Source of the DNA: an uncultured Oscillospiraceae bacterium
GTDB lineage: Bacteria > Bacillota_A > Clostridia > Oscillospirales > Oscillospiraceae
Direction of reading: 5' to 3'
DNA: 64,000 nucleotides
Assembly (NCBI GenBank): GCA_910579155.1
Contig: CAJTTS010000002.1
Span: forward strand, 1-64,000
In this document: positions 15,831 to 24,288 of the stretch, piece after piece
How positions within the stretch are numbered: the stretch's first letter is position 1
Layout: each line of letters opens with the position of its first letter
Position numbers and translations under genes: made by a program
The notes under the pieces: model-generated
Database searches by the model: none
Seen by the model: the letters and a program-made list of their open reading frames with translations, nothing else
Told to the model about the DNA's origin: nothing

Positions 15831-16331
15831 TCACGCTTTCCCTTGTTCTAAATTGAGTTGGTAATACCGGGAGGGGATGCCGTCCTCAAAGAACTCATCC
15901 ATCAGCCGGAAGCCGTTTTTCTCCAGTACCCGGATGGAGGATAGATTGTGGGAAAATGTAAACGCGCCCACGGCTTTGAGCCCGTATTTCCAGGTAATTT
16001 CAAGGAGGAACATGGCCAGCGCCTTGGACGCGATACCCTGCCCCCAGAGCGTTTGCTCAAACACGCAATAACTCACCATGGCGTTGGGCGTACCCAGCCG
16101 GTCTATGCCGTAGCACCAGACATCGCCCACATACCGACCATCCGGCCCGCCCGTACAGATGTTCCGCCCATAGCTGGTTGCATCAGGGCGCTGGGAGGCA
16201 TGGAAATCCGCCACCGCCTCCTCCACCGTTTTCGCTTTCTGGGGGAGAAGCTTCCGGATGGTTTCATTGTTGATCTTTTCAAAGTAGATGGCTGCGGTTT
16301 CGGCGGTTCGGTTTGCCAAAATGATGTCCAT
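15831..16331 (-). CDS. GNAT family N-acetyltransferase (RimJ/RimL-like)
   Basis: The 166-residue protein has the GNAT acyl-CoA core in QTLWGQGIASKALAMFLLE (motif A, Q/R-x-x-G-x-G/A variant) and the later helix SSIRVLEKNGFRLMDE (motif B). The pattern is that of the RimJ/RimL-type acetyltransferases, but the substrate cannot be assigned. The frame is open 39 bases upstream, but the ATG at 16331 starts one base after the stop of the preceding gene, which suggests coupling. It belongs to the run ending in tsaD. Confidence 0.8.
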   Translation of the reverse strand: MDIILANRTAETAAIYFEKINNETIRKLLPQKAKTVEEAVADFHASQRPDATSYGRNICTGGPDGRYVGDVWCYGIDRLGTPNAMVSYCVFEQTLWGQGIASKALAMFLLEITWKYGLKAVGAFTFSHNLSSIRVLEKNGFRLMDEFFEDGIPSRYYQLNLEQGKA

Positions 16332-16332
16332 G

Positions 16333-17427
16333 TCAGTCCTTGTCCTTCCGAATCTCGAACCGCTCCCCATAGACCCGCTCCTCCCGGACTACGTCGTAGT
16401 CATAACCCGGGAAATCCTTGCGGATGGTAACGGTGTTCAGGCAGTCATATCCCAGGCGGCGGTACAGCCGGATGGCCCGCTCGTTCCGGGCGGCGGCCTC
16501 GATATACATGGACTGGGAATACTGCCGCACCATCCCCTCCGCCAGCCGGACGGCCTGACCGCCGATGCCCTGGCCCTGGTACTCCGGCAGGACGAACAGG
16601 TCCTCCAGCCAGTCCGGCTCACCGCCCCGGCTGCCCAGGTGGAGCAGGCCCACGGTCGTGTCCCCCAAGACAATGAAGTACAGCTTGTGTCCCGTCCCGG
16701 TCCAGACACCCAGGTCGGCTTTGGCCTCTTCTTCCGTCTGCTGATACCGGTTGTGGGTCAGCCAGAAGCCTTGGATCAGCCATATGGCGTCCGCCTCCCG
16801 GCTGTCGTCGTACTCCGCCAGGGCGGGAAACACCTCCTCCACCCACTCCGGGGCCGGGTGAACCTTTTCGCCTGGGGCCAGGGGGAGCTGGATGTACCGC
16901 TCCATATGGGTGGGGGAGAAGTACCCGGCGTACACTCCCCGGTGCATGGCCTCCACCTTGCGGTCGTCGGCCTCCGGCCCCCGGTAGAGGCAGTGAAAGC
17001 GCACCCCGAACAGGGCGCACTGGTAGTCCAGCACCCGGAATCCGTTGCGCTGGTAAAACGCGATGCGGCGGCGGCGCAGGGCGTTGGCGTCCTCGTCGTG
17101 GGAGCAAGGGGCCTCCGCTTCGCCGAAGATCTGGCCGTAGCGCTCCATCAGCAGGGACAAAATCTCGGAACCCAATCCGGCGTTCCGCAGCCCCCGGAGC
17201 ACGCCGAAATACTCCAGCAGAGCGCCCTCCCGGTTTTCCGGCAGCCACGCCAGGGCATACCCCACCGGTTTGCCACCGTCAACCACCAGCAAAGGCTCGT
17301 AGCGGCCCATGGCCAGCAGCCGGAGCATGGCCGTCAGCGGCTTCAGCTCCGAGTGGGGGAAGACCTCCATCAGCTCCTTGTTGTAGAGCTCGGTGAGCTC
17401 CGCCTGATTCAACAATTTCAGTTCCAT
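16333..17427 (-). CDS. Two-domain GNAT acetyltransferase
   Basis: The 364-residue protein contains two GNAT domains. The N-terminal copy (about 1-150) has GYALAWLPE, LEYFGVLRGLRNAGLGSEIL and RIAFYQRNGFRVLDYQ. The C-terminal copy (about 190-355) has LEDLFVLPEYQGQGIGGQAV and ARNERAIRLYRRLGYDCLN. The second copy keeps a textbook Q-x-x-G-x-G acetyl-CoA loop; the first has a weaker R-N-x-G-x-G loop. Substrate unknown. The start ATG has AAGGAG upstream. A small hairpin lies in the 42 bases separating it from rimI. Confidence 0.8.
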   Translation of the reverse strand: MELKLLNQAELTELYNKELMEVFPHSELKPLTAMLRLLAMGRYEPLLVVDGGKPVGYALAWLPENREGALLEYFGVLRGLRNAGLGSEILSLLMERYGQIFGEAEAPCSHDEDANALRRRRIAFYQRNGFRVLDYQCALFGVRFHCLYRGPEADDRKVEAMHRGVYAGYFSPTHMERYIQLPLAPGEKVHPAPEWVEEVFPALAEYDDSREADAIWLIQGFWLTHNRYQQTEEEAKADLGVWTGTGHKLYFIVLGDTTVGLLHLGSRGGEPDWLEDLFVLPEYQGQGIGGQAVRLAEGMVRQYSQSMYIEAAARNERAIRLYRRLGYDCLNTVTIRKDFPGYDYDVVREERVYGERFEIRKDKD

Positions 17428-17469
17428 GCAAACATCTCCTTGGACCTCCGCGCTTTTGGACGGAGGGGT

Positions 17470-17913
17470 TCAAAATGTCAACGTCATCAAAACCGCGTCC
17501 TCTCTGGGGTCGCTGTAATAGTTTCGCCTCCGCCCCACGGGGCGGAAGCCGTGCTTCTCATACAGGGCGATGGCCGGGGCGTTGGAGGCGCGTACCTCCA
17601 GGGTGAGCAGGGCCAGGCACTCCCGCCCGAAGCCCGTCAGCGCCCCCAGCAGGGCGTCCGCCACCCCTTGGCGGCGGTGCTCCGGGGCCGCGGCGATGTT
17701 GTCCAGGTTCCCTTCGTCCAGCACCACGGACAGCACGGCGTAGCCCAGCACCGCGCCGTCCTCCCCCTCCGCCAGCAGGATGACGGTGTGGGGGCTGTCC
17801 AGCGCGGCCTGGAACAGCCCCTCGCTCCAGGGGTCGGTGGGGAAGCAGAGCTTTTCCAGCGCGGTGATCTGAGGCAGGCGGGCGGCGGTCATGGGCACGA
17901 TGCGGAAGCTCAT
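17470..17913 (-). CDS. rimI: Ribosomal-protein-S18-alanine N-acetyltransferase (RimI-like)
   Basis: The 147-residue single-domain GNAT matches RimI: EKLCFPTDPWSEGLFQAAL near residue 20, NLDNIAAAPEHRRQGVADAL (acetyl-CoA loop R-R-Q-G-V-A) and LEVRASNAPAIALYEKHGF. RimI acetylates ribosomal protein S18 and other N-termini. The ATG at 17913 overlaps the upstream phosphorylase stop as ATGA, so the pair should be coupled. The same frame is open further upstream, but there the sequence is a shadow of the phosphorylase gene. Proximity to tsaD supports RimI, since rimI and tsaD are neighbours in many Firmicutes. Confidence 0.88.
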   Translation of the reverse strand: MSFRIVPMTAARLPQITALEKLCFPTDPWSEGLFQAALDSPHTVILLAEGEDGAVLGYAVLSVVLDEGNLDNIAAAPEHRRQGVADALLGALTGFGRECLALLTLEVRASNAPAIALYEKHGFRPVGRRRNYYSDPREDAVLMTLTF

Positions 17914-18662
17914 AGCCTTGAGGCCACCTCCAGCGCGATCCGCAGGTATTTTTCGCGTGTGGACATAGAGACGTTCCCCAGAGTACGCCGGTCCCAGGCG
18001 GCTCCGTCCAGGCAGTCCTCGGCGTAGATGAACTGGTACACCGGCACGCCCCGGAACTGTCCCACCGCCATGGCGGAGGCGCACTCCATGTCCACGGCGA
18101 TACAGCCGTCCGCTTTGCGTTTTTCCATGTTGTTCCGGGTCTCCCGGTAGAAGGCGTCCGTCGTCCACACCCGGCCCTTTACATAGGGCAGATGAAGCTC
18201 GTCAAAGACCTCCCCCAGCCGTTCCGCCGTGGGGATATCCACGTAGTCGCTGGGGGGCATGTAATGGTAGCTGGTGCCCTCGTCCCGGTAGGCGGCGGTG
18301 GGGATGATGAACCGTCCGGCGGCCAGGGAGGCGTCCAGCACTCCGCAGGAGCCGTAGAGCAGCGCCTTTTTTGCGCCTAAGGCCAACGCTTCCTCCAACA
18401 GGCCCGCCGTGCCCGCGCCGCCGATGAGGGTATGGAAAACGCCGACGTCTTTGCCGTTCCAGGAGAACTTGTAGACCGGGACGGGCCGTCCGCCCCGGAG
18501 CGTGGCAACGGTCTCTGTTTCACAGATATCTTGCAAGATATGAATGGTCTTATCCGAAAAGGTGAGGACGACCGTCTCGGGGAAGCCCTCCTGAGGGGCG
18601 TACATGGAAGAAGGCTTCAGGATCTCTTCAGAATGGGGGTCAAAAGTATCGAACAGGCTCAT
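17910..18662 (-). CDS. Nucleoside phosphorylase family protein
   Basis: The 250-residue protein resembles the PNP/UDP phosphorylase family. It has HTLIGGAGTAGLLEEALALG (phosphate/ribose region), LLYGSCGVLDASL, and CIAVDMECASAMAVGQFRG, where the D-M-E motif positions ribose in this family. The likely reaction is phosphorolysis of a nucleoside; the base is not predictable. The ATG at 18662 begins MSLFDTFDPHSEE with an AGAGG site upstream. The open frame further upstream is a shadow of the neighbouring membrane-protein gene. The 4-base overlap with rimI implies an operon. Confidence 0.83.
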   Translation of the reverse strand: MSLFDTFDPHSEEILKPSSMYAPQEGFPETVVLTFSDKTIHILQDICETETVATLRGGRPVPVYKFSWNGKDVGVFHTLIGGAGTAGLLEEALALGAKKALLYGSCGVLDASLAAGRFIIPTAAYRDEGTSYHYMPPSDYVDIPTAERLGEVFDELHLPYVKGRVWTTDAFYRETRNNMEKRKADGCIAVDMECASAMAVGQFRGVPVYQFIYAEDCLDGAAWDRRTLGNVSMSTREKYLRIALEVASRL

Positions 18663-18675
18663 GAAAAGCACCTCT

Positions 18676-19092
18676 CTATTCGTTGATATGTTGGCGGAGC
18701 CGTTGTGCGCCGTAGACCGCCCAGGCCAGGGCGTAGCCCGCCGCCGGGGCGGCGCACAGCAGGAGCAGGAGGCCCCAACCCAGATTGTCCCAGCCAGTGG
18801 CGGTGAAAAGGCCCATGGTAAACCAGGACGCCAGCCCCAGCAGCAGGAACACGGGGATGAGACGCACCCAGGGGCTTTTTGCCATTCGGCAGACCAGGAA
18901 CTGAAGGCAAAAGCAGGGGACCACATGGAAGCCCACGCCCAGATAGACCCACAGTTCATAAAAACGGAAGGGGTCATTAGGGTCATAAAAGGGACGGGGG
19001 ATGCCCTCTATCCAAACCAGCAGGAAGTAAACATACAGGGCGGCGGTGAGGAAGAATGCCGCCAGCAGGATTTGATTCACACGGTTTTTCAT
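18676..19092 (-). CDS. Small four-helix membrane protein, unknown function
   Basis: The 138-residue protein has four hydrophobic helices (about 8-30, 52-72, 78-100, 106-127). There is a short polar loop after the first helix (EGIPRPFYDPNDPFRFYE). I recognise no family motif. The ATG at 19092 has an ideal AAAGGAGG site; the frame extends 75 bases upstream without ribosome-site support. It sits 13 bases before the phosphorylase gene and probably heads that operon. Confidence 0.65.
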   Translation of the reverse strand: MKNRVNQILLAAFFLTAALYVYFLLVWIEGIPRPFYDPNDPFRFYELWVYLGVGFHVVPCFCLQFLVCRMAKSPWVRLIPVFLLLGLASWFTMGLFTATGWDNLGWGLLLLLCAAPAAGYALAWAVYGAQRLRQHINE

Positions 19093-19203
19093 CAGGATGA
19101 CCTCCTTTGGATTTAGGGTGCGGTAGGCCATCTTAAGTGTAACAAATCTGGTTTTTTGCCGCAACAAAAGGGGGACAGGCGGTCGATTTGGAAGGACGGC
19201 CGG

Positions 19204-21870
19204 TCAATGGCACTCCGCCCAGGTGCGCCCCGCCTTGGCGTCGGCGATCAGCGGCACCGACAGCGCAGCCACCCCTTCCATCTCCTCCTGGAGCATGGCC
19301 TTGACCTGGTCCGCCTCGCCCTCGGGGCACTCCACAATCAGCTCGTCGTGGACCTGGAGGACCAGCCGGGCCTCCAGGCCCTCGGACCGCAGGCGGCTGT
19401 CCACGCGGACCATGGCCAACTTGATGATGTCGGCGGCGGTGCCCTGGATGGGCATGTTCAGCGCCACCCGCTCGCCAAAGGACCGGGTGTTGAAGTTGGA
19501 GCTTTTCAGCTCCGGCAGCCACCGGCGGCGGCCGTACAGGGTGGACACATAGCCGTCCTCCCGGCCCTGCTCCACCACCCGGGTCATATAGGAACGCACA
19601 CCGGAATAGTGCTCGAAATACTTCTCCATATACTCCTTGGCCTGGGGGACGGACACGTGAATGTCCTCAGACAGGGAATAGGCGGAGATGCCGTACACAA
19701 TGCCGAAGTTCACGGCCTTGGCGGCGCGGCGCAGCTCGGGGGGCACCTGGCCCTGGGGGAGCCCGAACACCTGGGAGGCGGTGACGGTGTGGATGTCCAC
19801 GCCGGAGTTAAAGCCGCCGATCATGGCGGAGTCCCCGGACATGTGGGCCAGCAGCCGCAGCTCAATCTGAGAGTAGTCCGCGTCCACCAGCACCCTGCCC
19901 GCCGGAGCCACGAACATTTTCCGCATTTCCGCCCCCAGGGGGGGACGCACCGGGATATTCTGGAGATTGGGTTCCGTGGAGCTGAGCCGCCCGGTGGCGG
20001 TGACCGTGTTCTGGAAGCTGGTGTGGATGCGCCCGTCTGCGGCGATGACCTTGCCCAGCCCCTCCACATAGGTGGAGTTGAGCTTGGTGAGCTGGCGGTA
20101 GTCCAGCACCTTGCCCACAATCTCATGCTTGGGGCGGAGCTTTTCCATCACATCCACGTTGGTTGAGTAGCCGGTTTTGGTTTTCTTTACCGGGGGCAGG
20201 CCCAGCTTATCGAACAGGATATGCCCCAACTGTTTGGGGGAAAGGATGTTGAACTGCTCTCCGGCCAGGGCGTATATCTCCTCCATGAGCACGTCGATAC
20301 CAGTCTGGAGCTGCTTTCCAAAGTCGGACAGGGCCCGACCGTCCACCAGCACCCCGGCCTTTTCCATCCGGGCCAGCACCGGACACAAGGGGAGCTCGAT
20401 GTCTGTCAGGACAGACATGAGGCCGAATTCCTCCAGCTTGGGCCGGAACAGGCCGTAAAACGCCTCGATCCAGGCCACGTCCTCATACCAGGCGGTCCGG
20501 GCCTTCAAACCGTCGTCCAGCAGGGAGAAGGCGGTCTCGTCCTTATAGGTGGCGTTCAGCTCCACTTCCTTTTTGAAGTAGGACATGGCCAGCTTGCGCA
20601 GTTCATAACTGCCCGCCGTGGGGTCCAGGAGATAGGCGGCCAGCTCGGTGTCAAACACGAAGCCCGCCCCCTCGATTCCCTCGTCCAGCAGGTCGCGGCA
20701 CAGCTCCTTGACCCCGTGGGCCACCTTCTTCACCTTGCCCGAAAACAGCGCCGTCAAAAGGGCACGGTAGTCTCCCTCATAGGACGCGGAGCGGATATCG
20801 TAGAGATACGCCCGCGTTCCATCGTCCTCGGACAGGCTCACAGCTACCCCCGCAAAATTGGGCAGAGGCATGACGGCCACGCAGTCTGCCCCCTCCCACT
20901 TGGGCAGGGCGGCGGCGAAGTCTGCCTCGGTGAGAACGGGCACCGCGGTGACCTGGACCTCCTCCGGCTCCTGGGTGGACTCCGCCCCGGCGGGTCCGGG
21001 GGCGAGCTTCAGCTTGTCGATCATCTTGTTGAACTCCAGGTTCAGCAGCTTTTCATATAAAACAGGCCCGTTGAAGGACCGGCGGGCCGCGTCCGCCGGG
21101 TGAAAGTCCATGGGTGCGTCGCAGCGGATGACGGCCAGATCGTAGCTCAACCGGGCGTCCGCCTCCCCCTCAATCAACTTTTTGACGGCGGCGGGCTTGG
21201 CCTCGATGTCGGGCAGCTTTTCATAGATGGCATCCACCGACCGGTACTTCTGGATCAGCGCCATGGCGGTCTTTTCTCCCACGCCCTTCACGCCGGGATA
21301 GTTGTCCGACGAGTCCCCCATCAGCGCTTTCAGGTCAATCATGTGGATGGGGTCGAAGCCGTATTCGGCCCGGAAATCCTCCGGGGTGACGTTCCGGGTG
21401 GTGGTCTGGCCCATGCGGGTGGTAACCAGCTTCACGGTGGTGTGTTCGTCGATGAGCTGCAAGGAGTCCTTGTCCCCGGTGACGATGACGGTGTCGCCCT
21501 CCTGGGCGGCGTTCACCCGGGACATGGTGCCCAACAGGTCGTCGGCCTCCCAGCCCTCCAGCTCGTAGCGGCGGATGTTCATGGCGTCCAGCACCTCTTT
21601 CAATACCGGCATCTGGACGGCCAGCTCCTCGGGCATTCCCTTGCGCTGGGCCTTGTACCCGGCAAAGGCTTTGTGACGGAAGGTGGGGGCGCGCATGTCG
21701 AAGGCCACCGCCAGTCCCTCGGGCTGTTCCTCGTCCAACAGCTTGAGCAGGATGTTCAGAAAACCGAAAATGGCGTTGGTGGGCAAGCCCTCCCGGGTGG
21801 TGAGATTCTGGCTGACGCCGTAAAAGGCCCGGTTGACAATGGAATTGCCGTCGATGACCATGAGCTTCAT
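19204..21870 (-). CDS. polA: DNA polymerase I
   Basis: The 888-residue family A polymerase acts in repair and Okazaki-fragment processing. Residues 1-300 form the 5'-3' exonuclease (VIDGNSIVNRAFYGV, EGWEADDLLGT, TGDKDSLQLI, GDSSDNYPGVKGVGEKTA). The middle region lacks the acidic D-x-E proofreading motif, as in many Firmicutes PolI, so 3'-5' exonuclease activity is unlikely. The polymerase domain has motif A DYSQIELRLLAH, motif B KAVNFGIVYG and motif C QVHDEL. The ATG at 21870 starts at the conserved MKLMVIDGN; a further 27 bases upstream are open but lack support. Confidence 0.97.
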   Translation of the reverse strand: MKLMVIDGNSIVNRAFYGVSQNLTTREGLPTNAIFGFLNILLKLLDEEQPEGLAVAFDMRAPTFRHKAFAGYKAQRKGMPEELAVQMPVLKEVLDAMNIRRYELEGWEADDLLGTMSRVNAAQEGDTVIVTGDKDSLQLIDEHTTVKLVTTRMGQTTTRNVTPEDFRAEYGFDPIHMIDLKALMGDSSDNYPGVKGVGEKTAMALIQKYRSVDAIYEKLPDIEAKPAAVKKLIEGEADARLSYDLAVIRCDAPMDFHPADAARRSFNGPVLYEKLLNLEFNKMIDKLKLAPGPAGAESTQEPEEVQVTAVPVLTEADFAAALPKWEGADCVAVMPLPNFAGVAVSLSEDDGTRAYLYDIRSASYEGDYRALLTALFSGKVKKVAHGVKELCRDLLDEGIEGAGFVFDTELAAYLLDPTAGSYELRKLAMSYFKKEVELNATYKDETAFSLLDDGLKARTAWYEDVAWIEAFYGLFRPKLEEFGLMSVLTDIELPLCPVLARMEKAGVLVDGRALSDFGKQLQTGIDVLMEEIYALAGEQFNILSPKQLGHILFDKLGLPPVKKTKTGYSTNVDVMEKLRPKHEIVGKVLDYRQLTKLNSTYVEGLGKVIAADGRIHTSFQNTVTATGRLSSTEPNLQNIPVRPPLGAEMRKMFVAPAGRVLVDADYSQIELRLLAHMSGDSAMIGGFNSGVDIHTVTASQVFGLPQGQVPPELRRAAKAVNFGIVYGISAYSLSEDIHVSVPQAKEYMEKYFEHYSGVRSYMTRVVEQGREDGYVSTLYGRRRWLPELKSSNFNTRSFGERVALNMPIQGTAADIIKLAMVRVDSRLRSEGLEARLVLQVHDELIVECPEGEADQVKAMLQEEMEGVAALSVPLIADAKAGRTWAECH

Positions 21871-21907
21871 AAAGGGACACCTCGCAAATTTTATCATGAA
21901 TAATTTA

Positions 21908-21935
21908 GTATACCACTTTTTGGGGGGATTAGCAA
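21908..21935 (-). promoter_or_regulatory. Candidate polA promoter
   Basis: On the minus strand TTGCTA (21935-21930) and TATACT (21913-21908) are 16 bases apart and about 40 bases ahead of the polA start. The remaining gap to 22060 is AT/GC mixed sequence without a gene. Confidence 0.55.
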
Positions 21936-22064
21936 GCCGGGCAACCGTCGGCAGCGGATAGCGCTTTATATCGCGTTGCTATCAAGCGGCAAGCTGACCC
22001 GTTTTGCTTCTGTTTCCCGCCCGGGAAAACAGCGGCTCAATGGCGACCCGGACGGTTTTGGCTC

Positions 22065-22093
22065 TTGCCCTGGGGCTGTAGATGCGTTATACT
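22065..22093 (+). promoter_or_regulatory. Candidate promoter of the 22150 membrane-protein gene
   Basis: TTGCCC (22065-22070) and TATACT (22088-22093) are separated by 17 bases and lie about 57 bases before the start codon. Confidence 0.55.
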
Positions 22094-22149
22094 TAATATT
22101 ATTTTACAAATAAACCCTGTTTTTGTATCTGAGATTGGGGGTATCATTG

Positions 22150-22797
22150 ATGGAAAATTCCAAGTCGCCTGAGGCAAAGTGCAGCACGGTAGTGGTCTGC
22201 CTCCTCTTCATCATCATCGGACAGGGCGTTCTGCTCCGGGATGTTTTTGCCGCAGGTCTTACCGCGTGGCCGCCGGCGGTAAAGCTGGAGCTGGTGTTTT
22301 GCGCCGTCATGGCGGCGGCCATGGTGTGGTGCTGGACCCATCCCCGCGGGCGGACCTCCAATCTGGGCTGTGCCGCAGCCTTTGGCTTTTTTGGATTGTA
22401 CGCGGTGTTCAACATCGTTTTTTACGACACCTTTGTACAGCTCTTTCTGGCGGGGATCGAGAACGGGGCCGAGAGCTGGGGTAAAGCCATGGTCGCGCTC
22501 AAGCTGGTGCTGGCTATCATGGCGGTGGTGGCCGGAATACCGGCGGCCACCGCCCCCACCGGCCGGGAGTACGCCGAAAAGCTCAAAGAGGCCGCCTACC
22601 GGCAGCAGGCCCAGTGGGCCAAAGGCAGTGCGGCCGGGGCCAAAAAGGATCTGGACAGCGCGATGGAGAAGCTGAGGGAAACCCTGACCCCGGAGGAGAT
22701 GGACGCGCTGCTGGCCCAGCTCCGCTCCGAGCAAGCCCCGCCCAAGGACGGGGAATCCGTGACGGAGCAATGGCGCGGCTGGGGCGGCGGTATTTAG
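22150..22797 (+). CDS. Membrane protein with charged C-terminal helix, unknown function
   Basis: The 215-residue protein has about four membrane helices in residues 14-145. A soluble C-terminal segment follows (about 150-205, EYAEKLKEAAYRQQAQWAK and later AMEKLRETLTPEEMDALLAQ), which should form a helical, possibly coiled-coil tail. No family is recognised. The ATG at 22150 is preceded by GGGGG and the frame extends 27 bases further without support. A bidirectional-looking hairpin terminator follows it. Confidence 0.65.
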   Translation: MENSKSPEAKCSTVVVCLLFIIIGQGVLLRDVFAAGLTAWPPAVKLELVFCAVMAAAMVWCWTHPRGRTSNLGCAAAFGFFGLYAVFNIVFYDTFVQLFLAGIENGAESWGKAMVALKLVLAIMAVVAGIPAATAPTGREYAEKLKEAAYRQQAQWAKGSAAGAKKDLDSAMEKLRETLTPEEMDALLAQLRSEQAPPKDGESVTEQWRGWGGGI

Positions 22798-22833
22798 AAC
22801 CTGCTTCCATCATCGCAAGCGGTCGTAAAGCAA

Positions 22834-22865
22834 CAAAGCAGTCCCCCGCCCAGGGGACTGCTTTG
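22834..22865 (+). terminator. Terminator after the 22150 gene
   Basis: A 13-bp perfect stem (22834-22846 with 22853-22865) is followed by TTTATT. It separates the membrane-protein gene from the decayed locus downstream. Confidence 0.75.
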
Positions 22866-22951
22866 TTTATTGCGCTCAGCTTTCTCCTTTATCCTCTTCC
22901 GGCGGCTCGCCATACTTGCGCACCCGCTCCCAAAGCAGACGGAAAAAGGCC

Positions 22952-23097
22952 GCTTATGTGGAAGTGAATTGCTCCTTATATTCCGAGCGGATGTTGGAAC
23001 AGGAGCTGTTCGGGGGGCCCACTGCCGGAGGGGGTCCCCCAGCCAGGGGCTTCTGGAGGTAGCCGACGGCGGGAGCATCTATTTGGAGGAGATCGTA
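22952..23097 (+). pseudogene. Fragment of a sigma-54-dependent activator AAA+ domain
   Basis: Two frames join to give a recognisable piece of an NtrC-type AAA+ domain. One frame (from 22952) reads VEVNCSLYSERMLEQELFG, matching the conserved V-N-C...E-L-F-G segment after Walker A. After a frame change around 23012-23050 the other reads GLLEVADGGSIYLEEI, the Walker B block. The GAFTGA loop between them is not recognisable and both flanks of the domain are missing. This is a relic, fused in frame at its 3' end to the open frame of the LuxC-like gene. Confidence 0.65.
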
Positions 23098-23103
23098 ACC
23101 TTA

Positions 23104-24279
23104 TTGGCGGGCGTGGCCCAGCCAAGCCCAACGCCCTGGGTTATCTTTGACCCCAGGGCCGTGGCGTTTCTGTGCGACCTGTCCGCCGACCTGCTCCGCA
23201 CCCCTGAGGCGCGTGCCCAAGACGTGGCCGCCGCCTTCGGCTTCTGGCGCCGTCCAGCCCATCTCCAGGCCCTGGCCCGCCGCCACGCCTCCCCGATTCC
23301 CCGGCTGGGCCGGGGACTGGTGTTTCACGTGGCCCCCTCCAACGTGCCCGCCCTGTTCGGCTATACTATGGCCATCGGGCTGCTGGCGGACAACGCCAAC
23401 GTGGTGCGGGCGTCCAGCCACCGGGGAGAGGCGGACGCCGTTTTGCTGGCGCGGCTGGCCCAGGTACTGGACCGACCGGAGCACGGCCAAGTCAGAGAGC
23501 GGCTGTCAATCGTGACCTACGGGCGGGACAACGGCGTCACCGCCGCTTACTGCGCCCGCTGCGACGGGCGGGTGGTCTGGGGCGGCGATGCCACCGTGGC
23601 CGCCCTCCGGGCCATGCCCATGCCGCCCCACGCCGTGGAGTTTTCCTTCCCGGACCGGTGGTCCCTGGCCCTGTTCAGCCAGGCCGCCTTTTCCGCCATG
23701 GACGGGGAGGAACTGGCGGTCCAGGCCCGGCGCTTTTACAACGACACCTATCAGATGGACCAGAATGCCTGTTCCAGTCCGCATCTGGTGCTGTGGCTGG
23801 AGGACGGCGGGACGCCGGACTGCCGCGCCCGGTGGTGGCGGACTGTAGCGGAGCAAGTGGTCCGGCGCTATGACCTCGGCTTTTACCAGGCCGCGCGCAA
23901 GAAGGAGACCCTGTGCCGCCTTGCCATGACCATGGACACCCCGCCCATCGCATCGGTGGAACAATATGAGGGGAACCGGCTCTATGTGGCCTGCCTGGAC
24001 CGCCTCCCCGCCGATCCCACCGGGTTGCGGGGTAGGTTCGGACTGTTTTTCCAAAGCGCCGTTTCCGGCTGGGAGGCGCTGCTCTCCCTGCTGTCCCCCA
24101 AGGTCCAGACCCTGGTCTGCGGTGGGATCGAGCCGGAGCCGCTGGCCCGGTATCTGGCGGAGCGCGGCGCGGGCGGCGTGGACCGGGTGGTCCGGTTGGG
24201 CCAGGCCCTGGAGATGGATACCATATGGGACGGAAAGGACCTGATCTCCGGGCTGTCCCGAAGCATTGAGATCGGATAG
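23104..24279 (+). CDS. LuxC-like acyl-CoA / acyl-protein thioester reductase
   Basis: The protein (391 residues from TTG at 23104) belongs to the LuxC family, which reduces fatty acyl thioesters to aldehydes with NADPH using an aldehyde-dehydrogenase-like fold. Visible blocks are VAFLCDLSADLL, GRGLVFHVAPSNVPALFGYT, the NADPH-region LLADNANVVRASS and the catalytic-cysteine segment MDQNACSSPHLVLW. The start is uncertain. The frame is open from 22870 but the upstream part is relic and non-coding sequence. A GGAGGAG motif precedes TTG 23104, and GTG 23113 is another choice. It is followed after 9 bases by a deleted adenylate ligase, so the pathway is probably broken even if this gene is intact. 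Confidence 0.7.
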   Translation: MAGVAQPSPTPWVIFDPRAVAFLCDLSADLLRTPEARAQDVAAAFGFWRRPAHLQALARRHASPIPRLGRGLVFHVAPSNVPALFGYTMAIGLLADNANVVRASSHRGEADAVLLARLAQVLDRPEHGQVRERLSIVTYGRDNGVTAAYCARCDGRVVWGGDATVAALRAMPMPPHAVEFSFPDRWSLALFSQAAFSAMDGEELAVQARRFYNDTYQMDQNACSSPHLVLWLEDGGTPDCRARWWRTVAEQVVRRYDLGFYQAARKKETLCRLAMTMDTPPIASVEQYEGNRLYVACLDRLPADPTGLRGRFGLFFQSAVSGWEALLSLLSPKVQTLVCGGIEPEPLARYLAERGAGGVDRVVRLGQALEMDTIWDGKDLISGLSRSIEIG

Positions 24280-24288
24280 GAGGAGCCT

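Noticed and set aside
22870..23103. Extending the LuxC-like protein to the upstream start of its open frame
   Set aside because: That stretch translates terminator-adjacent sequence and a frameshifted sigma-54 activator relic rather than reductase sequence.
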